A stretch of 58,468 nucleotides of DNA from an uncultured Neomegalonema sp. (GTDB lineage: Bacteria; Pseudomonadota; Alphaproteobacteria; Rhodobacterales; Rhodobacteraceae): positions 1 through 58,468 of the forward strand of contig CAKZUT010000111.1 of the NCBI GenBank assembly GCA_937922185.1, written 5' to 3'. How positions within the stretch are numbered: position 1 is the stretch's first letter; every line of letters begins with the position of its first letter. The notes beneath the pieces are model-generated. The model was not told the DNA's origin. It did not search any database and saw nothing but the letters and a program-made list of their open reading frames with translations. Shown here piece after piece: positions 50,835-58,468 of the stretch. A program made the translations under genes and the position numbers.

Positions 50835-53800
50835 ATGAACACCGCCGAGATTACTCCGAACCTGTACGATATGTACTTTTCCTTCTACGAGAACCTCACT
50901 GGCGGCCCCGCCTTTGACCTCAACGATCCCATCGTCCGGGGCCTCGTCATCCAGGATATTCTCATTCAGGAGGAGGGGCTGAAAAGCAGTCAGACGTTGG
51001 AGGGCGTGGCGGCTGACGACGCGAGCTGGGAAGACTTCGCCTTCGCGCTCACCGGTCAGACCGCAGCGGAAAGAACGCCGGAGCAGAACGAGAAACTCGC
51101 GATCCTGAGACAGGAAATTCTCGACGGTACTATCGCCCCGGAGTTCGTGGTCGCGGACGGCCAGGTTGATGTCCTGCCGGACGGAACCTATGGCGCATTC
51201 GTCCCCGGCGATGCGGGACAGCCGGGCCGGGTGATCATGCGGGGCGGTATGACAGCCGGGCAGCGCCAGAAGACGGCCCAGGAGGAAACCTCCGAAGCCG
51301 CCGCGCATCGTGCCGAGGAGCTGGGCATCGAGGTCGCCGATGGCGATGCGGGTGCCCGTGGCGCAGTTGTGCTGTCAGGTGGGGATGCCAGCGACCCGCA
51401 GCACGCATCGCTGTTTACGGACTCACCGCTCGATACGGTCACCGTGGTTTCGGAAGGCGAGGTCGTTGAAGCCGAAGCAAGCAACGACGGCGCATCCGAG
51501 GTCGAAACCGAAGTCGAGATCTGGATGGCGCTGGACACGAGGAATGACGTCGAAATCCAGATTCGCGATGCTGACGGAAACTGGGTGACGGTGCGAACCT
51601 CCGGCCAGATCGACGGACAATCCGAGACATTGATCCTGCCCGGTGAGGTGAAACCCGAAGATATCAGGGTCGTCACGCATATACGTGGCAAGCCGGATGA
51701 GATTGTCACGCCGCAGATCAACCCTGATGGAAGTTCGCCGAGTATCACGTCTGATCCAGAGGGAGTGCGCGTCCATCTCGACGATTCAGCGGCGAGTGAC
51801 GACCCGAACGGGCGTCTCAATATCGGCATCCTCATCAAGCCGGCTGAGACCCGGCTCCCCGACCAGCGGCCCGGCGAAGACGCCGTCCTGCCATCCAATC
51901 CCGACACGCTGGCGATAGACGTGCTCTCATTCTTCGGAACACCCGGCCCCGCAGGTATCGTGCTGGATCGCGCGGGTATCATGACCGCATTCGGCATCGA
52001 CGGGGCGACCGCCGACCAGATGCTTGAGCAATACGGCACGCTGATGCCGAATGGCGATCTGGTACTGACCGCCGAGAACCTGACCATGATGTTCGCTACC
52101 GGTGTGCTGGTGATGGAGATCAAGTCACCGGGCGGGCAGTACGAGACAGAGGGGCTGACGCCCCGACAGTCCAATTATATGTCGCAAGGCTGGCGCGCAC
52201 GATATGTGACCACCCCCACGACGCAGGAGCATTACGAGGGCATGGGTTTCGGCCCGACCACGGCGTTCCTTATGAGCTATGACGGTTCCGACGGGACCGA
52301 GCCGGACGGTATGCTCAATCATTCCGAGCTGCGTAGTGCCTTCATGGCGGCGGGTCTGAGCTTCGAGGATGCTGACTTTTTCGCGATGACATATGGTCAG
52401 CACGTCGCTGTGAGCGATCAGCCCTCTACCCACGGTCGCGGAACCTACTCGCCGAAATCGCGTGTGCAGGGTCAGACATGGGCGGTGAGTGCGGCGCAGA
52501 TCCAGAGCGCCGAAGGCGATGGTTTCATCACGACCGATGCGTCAGGCAATATCGTCCTGAACCCGGACGCCGCTTCGGATCAGGCAAGGGTACAGCGGGC
52601 ACGCAACATCAGAACCGAAAAGATGTTTGCAGTCGATTCCAGCAGCAGTGCCGGGAACCGGGACAGTCAGCTGAACGAAGACGAATTCGTGATCGCTGTC
52701 ATGAGTCAGCCGGGCTACGAGGGAACGGAAGCCGATCTACGCGCACTCTTTCGTCTGTATGCCCCGCTGGGCCAGATGTCCCGCGATGATCTGACCTTCA
52801 TGCAACTGGACGGCGCGCTTGGTACAACGGGCATCGTGTCCTTCGAGAATGTGCCGCCAAGTGTTATAGAGGTCGCCGTTTTCCAGTACACGGCGCAGAC
52901 AAGGGGTGTGCCGGTCGATCAGGTGGAATCGATCACGGAGGCCGAGTTCGATGCAGCAGTCGGGCACTTGTTAGGCCCGATTACGGCTGGGTCTCCTATA
53001 AACACCAGTTTCGACACCCAGGCTATTTTCGCCGCTTTCGGTATTCACGATGCGTGGAGTGATACGTCGGTTCTGACCCGCACCGGATTACGCAACATTT
53101 TCGAGACGGGGCGGCTCACGATCTCTCCCGATGGTACTCTGATCCGTATTTTCGAGGTTCCCGATATCGGGCCGACCGCCGTTCAGGACGAAACTCCGGC
53201 TCCGAGTCCCGTGACGCCCTATGGACCCATCCTCGATCACACGACGGAGTACCCTTCGGCATCCGGTACCGACCAGGGGGCGTACTGGGCTTATGGCCCT
53301 GTCAGGAGAGAGGGCGGTGCCCTCCATCCCGATGGCCACATGGTCGGGGTCGGAGTCACGACCGGTGCCCTTACCAGCGGCACATTTTTCATTCCGTCAG
53401 CGGTCTTTTCCACGCCCGGTCATCAGTCCGCAGTGTATAATCCGCCAATCTTCCGCGCGGTATCGGTCGGGAACTCCCGTATCGACACGATCGTCCACCC
53501 GGAGAACATGGTCCGTACGGATAACGGCGACGGAACCGTGACATGGACTGTCACGAATCCGAACGTCAAGTCAGCCACCTACGGGGCGCAGTCGGTTTCC
53601 TTCACCGTGCCCAGGGGGGGGCGGACGGATCGCTATATGAGCGATTACCAGAACGTCCTCATGGCCCCTGGCCGGGAAACGCTGCCTGACCGTGGAAATC
53701 TGAAAAGAACCGGTGGCTTTGTTGATGCCCAGGGGCGCAACGTCGAGGTCTGGGCACCGCGCGAGCATCAGTTCGAGTCGTATATCGACCCTGACACCGG

Positions 53801-56800
53801 AGCAGTGGTGGAAGTGCCGTCTGAAAGCCAGGCCGTGATGACCGTCGATGGCGAGGTGGTGGAGGTGCAATCCGTTCATCTCACGACAGCGACCAATGGC
53901 AGCGAAGGTTTTCAGGTGGTCTATAAGACGGAAGATGGCAAGACACGCACCATCATCCTGCCCGGAGATGCGCCTGAATTCGAGCGAACGATGACTCAGC
54001 TTGCGGCACCGGTCGGCGGAGTCGGCATTCTGGATACGCGCAGTGCGTATGGCGACACGGTAGGGCAGGAATCCAACTTCTTCGATCAGTTGCTGGCGGA
54101 AGACGAGGAAGTGAACGTCATCGACGACAGCACGGATGCGAACAGCGTGAGTCTGTCAGCCATGCCCACGCTTGGGGGATCTGCCAGTCTGGTCGTGCCG
54201 ACGGACGTGATGAACATGCCGTCATCGCGAAATCCCTCCATGATGCAGCCGCCTGAATTGCGTATCACGCATTCCGACGGCACATCGAGTGTCGTGCCGA
54301 TCACCGAGGGCAACATCAGCCGTGGGGCGGTGGATGCAAAAGGCAATGTCGTCTGGACGATAGGGGGGCAGAGATTCTACGTGAAGGCCGACAGCCGCCT
54401 GGACCGCTATATGAGCGACTTCCAGTCCTTTCTCATGTTCGACGGGGTGGGCCAGTACGCCAATGGCACGGTTGTCGAGGCCGGCACGACGCCGGACGGG
54501 CAGGACTACGCCGTGGTCGCCCCATCCGAGCATCAGTTCCTCGATCCTGCGGGTACATCGACCTCGGCCACCCGCGTTCTTGAGGCACCGGTGGTCATCG
54601 TCAAAAATCCGAACGGCCAGTGGGTCGAGGCAGAGGTGACCGGGGCGGCGATGGGCTATTCCGTCCATGACGGCCAGATGGTGATCGGCATCGAGGTGAC
54701 GGACCCGTCCCTGGCCGGTGGTTCGATGACGATCTTCATCTCGGCGGAGGACATGCTCGTCAATCCCGAACTGGGCCGTTCTTACATGGGGCTGCTCGAA
54801 ATTGCCGCTGCGAACGGACAGGTCGGTGATCTGAGCGACCTGTCCAGCCCCGCCGCAGCGCAGACATCTTCCGCGTTCCAGACATGGGACGAAACGCGGG
54901 TCGTCGAAACTGCCGAGGAAGAGGGCGCAGCACTCGCCGGTGCAGCGGAGAGTACGACCAATGCCCTGCTCGGTACGGAGGAAGGACAGGCCTTCATCGA
55001 CTCCGAGATCGATGATATGATGGAGACCGGGGTGATCCTGACCGGCGGGGCGCTGATATCCCTCGGTCTCGCTGCGGAAGGTGAAGTGGACGTGGACGGC
55101 CATTACATGGTCGATGCCTCGCCGGCCCTGATATCGACGCTGTCCGCCCTCGGTTTCGATACGTCCGATCCCAATACGATCTACCACATCGAACCCGATT
55201 CCGAACTGGCGAATGAAGGGCGGGGATTGCTGGAGGCCGAAAGTCCCGGTTTCGCTCCCGAGCCGGCCTCCGGCCCCGGCCCCGCTCCTGCTCCCGCTCC
55301 CGCAACCCCTCCTGAAGAGGATTCTCCGCCCAAGCCTGGTTGGAGGCTTGATATGGGCGGCGGCGTCGTGCCGACGGGTACCTATATCCACGACCACCAG
55401 TGGGAACGCCAGACGGTCAAGCCCGGTGAAGACCCCAACGGTTATGCGCGAACCGACCGCTTCAGCATGCGTATCCGGTTCGTTCAGGTGCCCACGGCGG
55501 CGGTTGGTGGTTCGAATACGCGCATTCCCATTCGTATCCAGGGGCGTGCCAGCGGCGGGTGGCAGCAGCGGGCCGACCCCAAGGTGCGGGTGACGGCGCG
55601 CGGTGACATGACCGTTATCGGCGAAGCCCGGTACGGGCGGTACAATACGCCGGGTCCGACCCAGCAGGATGGCACTTCATGGGCAAGTTTCGGTGAGGTC
55701 GGTTTCCAGCTCGGTACGGGTGGGGATGGCGGTTACGTGGCGGCAAACGACAGTAACGCAGGTGGTGATGGCGTCTGGGGGGCACAGTTCGTACGCGGAA
55801 GCTTCCGATTCCGGTTCTGGAGAACCGGCACCCAGCTCACCCGCGCGAATAACCCTCTGAGGCCACCCTTCCCGATTTTCCACAACACCAATGCCCTGGG
55901 CGTACTTTACGCACCGCTTTCGGCAATGGCGCTCAATATCGCCAAAAAGAAAAATGCCGGAAAAGGCGGCGTTCACGTCGGGTACGAAATTCGCTTCGTC
56001 ACCCCCGGAATTCAGCTCTCTTCGAACGGCACGTCATCGGCTGCCGGGTTCCAGATCGTTCCGATTGGTCTGAGCGCCCAGAACTTCTCAACGACCGATG
56101 GTTCGGATTCGGTAAATATCTTTCCCACTTCGTACTCGAATGATGGCTGGGTCCGAGGCGTTACGGGCTTTCTCAACTTCGTGATTGGCTATGTGCCGAA
56201 ACCGGGTGAAGATCCGACGAATCCGAGTCCTCTCGGACCGCAGCGTCCGGGAACGATCGACGACCAGGGGCGGGTATACGGACCGGATGGAGTGCCCAGG
56301 CATGTCGGTACGATCCTCAATGACGAACGTGTCGTCGCCCCCGATGGTGTCGCCCGCAGGCCGGGGGCGAGGCTGAGCAACGATAGAGTTGTCGGTCTTG
56401 ATGGTGTGATCCGCAGGGTCGGTGACGTGCAGCCTGACGGCGGTGTCGTTGGCGATGACGGTGTCATCAGGATACCCGGCACACGTGATGGCGCGACCGG
56501 GGCGGTCACCGTTGACGCGGATGGTAACCTCATCAATCCGGTCAATCCCTCCATGGCCCCCGATCCAAACAATCCCGCCGATCCCAACAGACAGCCCGGC
56601 ATGGCGCTGGATGACGGCCGCGTGGTGGGCGATGACGGCGTCGCACGGCAGCCCGGTCTGCGCGGTCAAGGTGGCCGGGTAGTCGATGCAAACGGTAATC
56701 TGGTGGATTACGTTAACCCCTTCCCGGTCCAACCGGGTATCGTTCTCGACAACGGTGCTGTCGTCGATCCCAGTGGCGTCGAGCGGATGCCCGGCGAGCG

Positions 56801-58079
56801 GCTTGCCGACGGGCGCGTTGTGGGTGCCGATGGTGTGGCGCGCCAGCCCGGACGGACGGATGTGAACGGGCTGGTGGTCGGTCAGGACGGCGTACTCCGT
56901 CGGCCCGGAGATGTCGTGGATGGCGGCGGTGTGGTCGGCGAGGATGGCGTGATCCGCATACCGGGTCAGGTGGATCCCGTCGATCAGGAACTCGATCCCC
57001 AGGGCGATGACAGGCAGCCCGGAGATGTCCTGCACGATGGCCGCGTGGTGGGCGAGGATGGCGTCGCCCGACTGCCCGGCCTGTACGTCGCCGATGGCCG
57101 TGTGGTGGGTGAGGACGGGGAATTACGAGTGGTGGGCTCTATCCTGCCGGATAATCGCGTGGTCGCCCCCGATGGTCAGTACCGCATGCCCCGGCAACTC
57201 CTTGCCGACGGAACTATCGTCGGCGATGATGGGGTGCCGCGCCGTCGCGGTGCGGTTCTCGCAACGGGCGAGCGCGTCGATCAGAACGGAAATATCATTC
57301 CGCTGCCGGATGCTCAGGGCGGGGGACGCAGGCTCTCCTCCACGGATACGGACGGCGGCGGTGCCATAATGGCTCACGGCATGTCCTCGACCGATGTGTT
57401 GCAGTTGTTCGGCCTGGGTGTCGGCACCGCCATTCAGCAGCAGCGACAGCAATCGGGCAGCCTGCCCCCCGGAGCGCCCCCGCCAGCCGAGATAAAGCGC
57501 ATGGGAGCGCATGTGAATCCCGACGAAGATGGCAACCCCGGAAGCCTGCTGATCTATGTCGAAGGCCAGCCCGCCGAAGCGGGTGGCGAAACGGAGATGG
57601 ATTACTACGAATACGATCTGACGACGGGAGAGACTGAAGAACTCTCCGAAGAGGAGTTCAATGATGCCGTTGAGGAAGCGAGTGGCGAAGAGGGCTATGC
57701 GGCGGCGGAGGTCGATGCCGCAGATGTGCCGGATGCCGCTGGAGGTGCTGCTGGAGGTGCCGCTGGAGGTGCCGGCCCCCCTGACATTCCTGCTGGTGCG
57801 CCGGATGTCGTTGTTGATGTTGGTGTTGGTCAGCAACAAGGAGGAGGAGATGATGATGATGATGAAGGTAGCCAGGGGGTGGGCGACGTCGCACAGGTGG
57901 ATCTGGGTCGGCGGCCGCCCGTCTCTCTCGGATTAGGGCAATTTGGCTTAAGTAGCGATCGCCCATTCATCTTCAAGGGAACAGTTGGGATCGACTACCT
58001 CTCCTGGGTGACGCCGTCCGTCAGTTTCGGTGGGGGCAACAACTCCGGTCTGCCGGGCTGGGGCTTATCCGACGACTGA
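50835..58079 (+). CDS. Giant 2414-residue repeat protein linked to the T3SS
   Basis: No known family was recognised. There is no signal peptide or membrane helix. The protein is acidic. EF-hand-like loops appear near residues 483-498 and 601-617. Two similar modules containing DRYMSD(Y/F)Q lie near 931 and 1190. A Pro/Ala-rich linker (about 1475-1500) precedes a beta-rich domain (about 1500-1790), then a 19-residue repeat array (about 1806-2158) and an Ala/Gly/Asp-rich tail. The ATG at 50835 was preferred to TTG seven codons earlier. Neighbouring secretin-like and regulator genes suggest secretion by the T3SS; a surface filament or adhesin is another possibility. A strong terminator follows. 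Confidence 0.75.
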   Translation: MNTAEITPNLYDMYFSFYENLTGGPAFDLNDPIVRGLVIQDILIQEEGLKSSQTLEGVAADDASWEDFAFALTGQTAAERTPEQNEKLAILRQEILDGTIAPEFVVADGQVDVLPDGTYGAFVPGDAGQPGRVIMRGGMTAGQRQKTAQEETSEAAAHRAEELGIEVADGDAGARGAVVLSGGDASDPQHASLFTDSPLDTVTVVSEGEVVEAEASNDGASEVETEVEIWMALDTRNDVEIQIRDADGNWVTVRTSGQIDGQSETLILPGEVKPEDIRVVTHIRGKPDEIVTPQINPDGSSPSITSDPEGVRVHLDDSAASDDPNGRLNIGILIKPAETRLPDQRPGEDAVLPSNPDTLAIDVLSFFGTPGPAGIVLDRAGIMTAFGIDGATADQMLEQYGTLMPNGDLVLTAENLTMMFATGVLVMEIKSPGGQYETEGLTPRQSNYMSQGWRARYVTTPTTQEHYEGMGFGPTTAFLMSYDGSDGTEPDGMLNHSELRSAFMAAGLSFEDADFFAMTYGQHVAVSDQPSTHGRGTYSPKSRVQGQTWAVSAAQIQSAEGDGFITTDASGNIVLNPDAASDQARVQRARNIRTEKMFAVDSSSSAGNRDSQLNEDEFVIAVMSQPGYEGTEADLRALFRLYAPLGQMSRDDLTFMQLDGALGTTGIVSFENVPPSVIEVAVFQYTAQTRGVPVDQVESITEAEFDAAVGHLLGPITAGSPINTSFDTQAIFAAFGIHDAWSDTSVLTRTGLRNIFETGRLTISPDGTLIRIFEVPDIGPTAVQDETPAPSPVTPYGPILDHTTEYPSASGTDQGAYWAYGPVRREGGALHPDGHMVGVGVTTGALTSGTFFIPSAVFSTPGHQSAVYNPPIFRAVSVGNSRIDTIVHPENMVRTDNGDGTVTWTVTNPNVKSATYGAQSVSFTVPRGGRTDRYMSDYQNVLMAPGRETLPDRGNLKRTGGFVDAQGRNVEVWAPREHQFESYIDPDTGAVVEVPSESQAVMTVDGEVVEVQSVHLTTATNGSEGFQVVYKTEDGKTRTIILPGDAPEFERTMTQLAAPVGGVGILDTRSAYGDTVGQESNFFDQLLAEDEEVNVIDDSTDANSVSLSAMPTLGGSASLVVPTDVMNMPSSRNPSMMQPPELRITHSDGTSSVVPITEGNISRGAVDAKGNVVWTIGGQRFYVKADSRLDRYMSDFQSFLMFDGVGQYANGTVVEAGTTPDGQDYAVVAPSEHQFLDPAGTSTSATRVLEAPVVIVKNPNGQWVEAEVTGAAMGYSVHDGQMVIGIEVTDPSLAGGSMTIFISAEDMLVNPELGRSYMGLLEIAAANGQVGDLSDLSSPAAAQTSSAFQTWDETRVVETAEEEGAALAGAAESTTNALLGTEEGQAFIDSEIDDMMETGVILTGGALISLGLAAEGEVDVDGHYMVDASPALISTLSALGFDTSDPNTIYHIEPDSELANEGRGLLEAESPGFAPEPASGPGPAPAPAPATPPEEDSPPKPGWRLDMGGGVVPTGTYIHDHQWERQTVKPGEDPNGYARTDRFSMRIRFVQVPTAAVGGSNTRIPIRIQGRASGGWQQRADPKVRVTARGDMTVIGEARYGRYNTPGPTQQDGTSWASFGEVGFQLGTGGDGGYVAANDSNAGGDGVWGAQFVRGSFRFRFWRTGTQLTRANNPLRPPFPIFHNTNALGVLYAPLSAMALNIAKKKNAGKGGVHVGYEIRFVTPGIQLSSNGTSSAAGFQIVPIGLSAQNFSTTDGSDSVNIFPTSYSNDGWVRGVTGFLNFVIGYVPKPGEDPTNPSPLGPQRPGTIDDQGRVYGPDGVPRHVGTILNDERVVAPDGVARRPGARLSNDRVVGLDGVIRRVGDVQPDGGVVGDDGVIRIPGTRDGATGAVTVDADGNLINPVNPSMAPDPNNPADPNRQPGMALDDGRVVGDDGVARQPGLRGQGGRVVDANGNLVDYVNPFPVQPGIVLDNGAVVDPSGVERMPGERLADGRVVGADGVARQPGRTDVNGLVVGQDGVLRRPGDVVDGGGVVGEDGVIRIPGQVDPVDQELDPQGDDRQPGDVLHDGRVVGEDGVARLPGLYVADGRVVGEDGELRVVGSILPDNRVVAPDGQYRMPRQLLADGTIVGDDGVPRRRGAVLATGERVDQNGNIIPLPDAQGGGRRLSSTDTDGGGAIMAHGMSSTDVLQLFGLGVGTAIQQQRQQSGSLPPGAPPPAEIKRMGAHVNPDEDGNPGSLLIYVEGQPAEAGGETEMDYYEYDLTTGETEELSEEEFNDAVEEASGEEGYAAAEVDAADVPDAAGGAAGGAAGGAGPPDIPAGAPDVVVDVGVGQQQGGGDDDDDEGSQGVGDVAQVDLGRRPPVSLGLGQFGLSSDRPFIFKGTVGIDYLSWVTPSVSFGGGNNSGLPGWGLSDD
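56250..57309 (+). repeat. About 17 tandem 57-bp coding repeats in the giant gene
   Basis: Units follow the pattern G..L.DGRVVG.DGV.R.P, for example GERLADGRVVGADGVARQP (19 residues). Most units are 57 bp. Two are interrupted by short inserts ending VNP. Sequence varies at DNA level, so the array is old rather than a recent slip. Confidence 0.9.
57738..57868 (+). repeat. Short triplet and 12-bp repeats near the giant gene's end
   Basis: GCTGGAGGTGCC-like 12-bp units are repeated three times, followed by GTTGTTGATGTTGGT and GAT triplet runs ending in five Asp codons. These could vary in length by slippage. Confidence 0.8.
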
Positions 58080-58122
58080 TGCAGGGCCGTTCCCCGGCAT
58101 CCAGCCGATCCTGGTGAAACCC

Positions 58123-58152
58123 GCGCTGGCCCCGTCCGGGCCAGCGCTTTTT
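58123..58152 (+). terminator. Rho-independent terminator of the giant gene
   Basis: A perfect 10-bp stem GCGCTGGCCC/GGGCCAGCGC with a 5-nt loop is followed by five T residues, 44 bases after the stop. The rest of the 58080-58264 spacer shows nothing else beyond a weak CCCTCT/AGGG stem. Confidence 0.92.
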
Positions 58153-58264
58153 CGTGAAGGGCATCGCGGCGCCATTGCGGCGGTGGGGTGGTTTAAAGGG
58201 TGCAAATCATCTTATAGATGTATATAAACCCGCCTTTCCCTCTCAAAGGGAGTAAATTTTGCCC

Positions 58265-58468
58265 ATGACCGATAGCACCCCCTTTGCCCTGAAGATCGGC
58301 TCTTTCCTGACGTTATCAGGCAAGGAGCAGAGCGTGATCCGCCGCCTTCAGACGCGGCGGCATGTCTTTATGCTCGGACATGATCTCGTGTATCAGGGTC
58401 AGCATGAACGCTCGGCCTATATTCTGCTGTCGGGCTGGGCCAGTTCCTACAAGCTGCAACCCGACGGG
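58265..58468 (+). CDS. Crp/Fnr family regulator, 3' end cut by window
   Basis: Sixty-eight codons are visible from the ATG at 58265. The part SAYILLSGWASSYKLQPDG is the start of a cyclic-nucleotide-binding-like beta roll of Crp/Fnr regulators, preceded by VFMLGHDLVYQGQHE. The DNA-binding helix-turn-helix would lie outside the window, so the ligand is unknown. Its position next to the giant gene makes a regulatory link possible. Confidence 0.75.
   Translation, partial: MTDSTPFALKIGSFLTLSGKEQSVIRRLQTRRHVFMLGHDLVYQGQHERSAYILLSGWASSYKLQPDG

Overview
The window reads as a chromosome segment from an alphaproteobacterium, most likely of the Rhodobacterales/Roseobacter type. The DNA is GC-rich. Family-level markers are COQ9 next to rpsU, a HdaA-ppk1 pair downstream of an AI-2E permease, a DUF6165/TPR-glycosyltransferase pair, a YceI-cytochrome c fusion and a divergent tlpA/argH pair. 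No tRNA, rRNA, insertion sequence, integrase or CRISPR array was recognised. All identifications come from reading the sequence by eye; no database search was run.

Positions 1-28655 are ordinary core genome: a repeat-rich helix-hairpin-helix protein (cut by the window edge), rpsU, COQ9, dnaN, purK-purE, a SulP transporter, small glycan/secreted-protein genes, an M23 peptidase, ppk1-hdaA-permease, a PhyH/HD oxygenase-like pair, a fused spermidine synthase, gor, rpiA, a YceI-cytochrome c fusion, a class III aminotransferase, tlpA and argH.

Positions 28763-41933 carry a type III secretion system (T3SS, Sct nomenclature). sctV lies on the minus strand. The plus strand reads: a 50-aa acidic ORF, sctI, sctD, an sctX-like gene, an sctY-like gene, sctJ, K, L, N, O, Q, R, S, T, U. 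Between the two arms is a 386-bp AT-rich divergent promoter region, flanked on the minus side by a 54-aa ORF with its own terminator. After a TRAP-transporter cassette (dctBD, dctPQM and a thioesterase, 42067-49046) T3SS-like genes resume: a LuxR-type regulator with a degenerate receiver, a secretin-like gene that encodes only the N-domains, and a 2414-residue repeat protein. A Crp/Fnr gene starts at the right edge.

The T3SS departs from textbook systems in several ways that may be linked. SctU lacks the NPTH self-cleavage motif. No needle-ruler gene (sctP) lies between sctO and sctQ. The secretin pore domain is missing from the window. No needle, gatekeeper or translocator gene is recognisable. 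Instead there are two very small ORFs flanking the divergent promoter and one giant protein with about 17 copies of a 19-residue repeat. The dct response regulator also lacks the sigma-54 contact loop. These are the strongest candidates for undescribed biology here.
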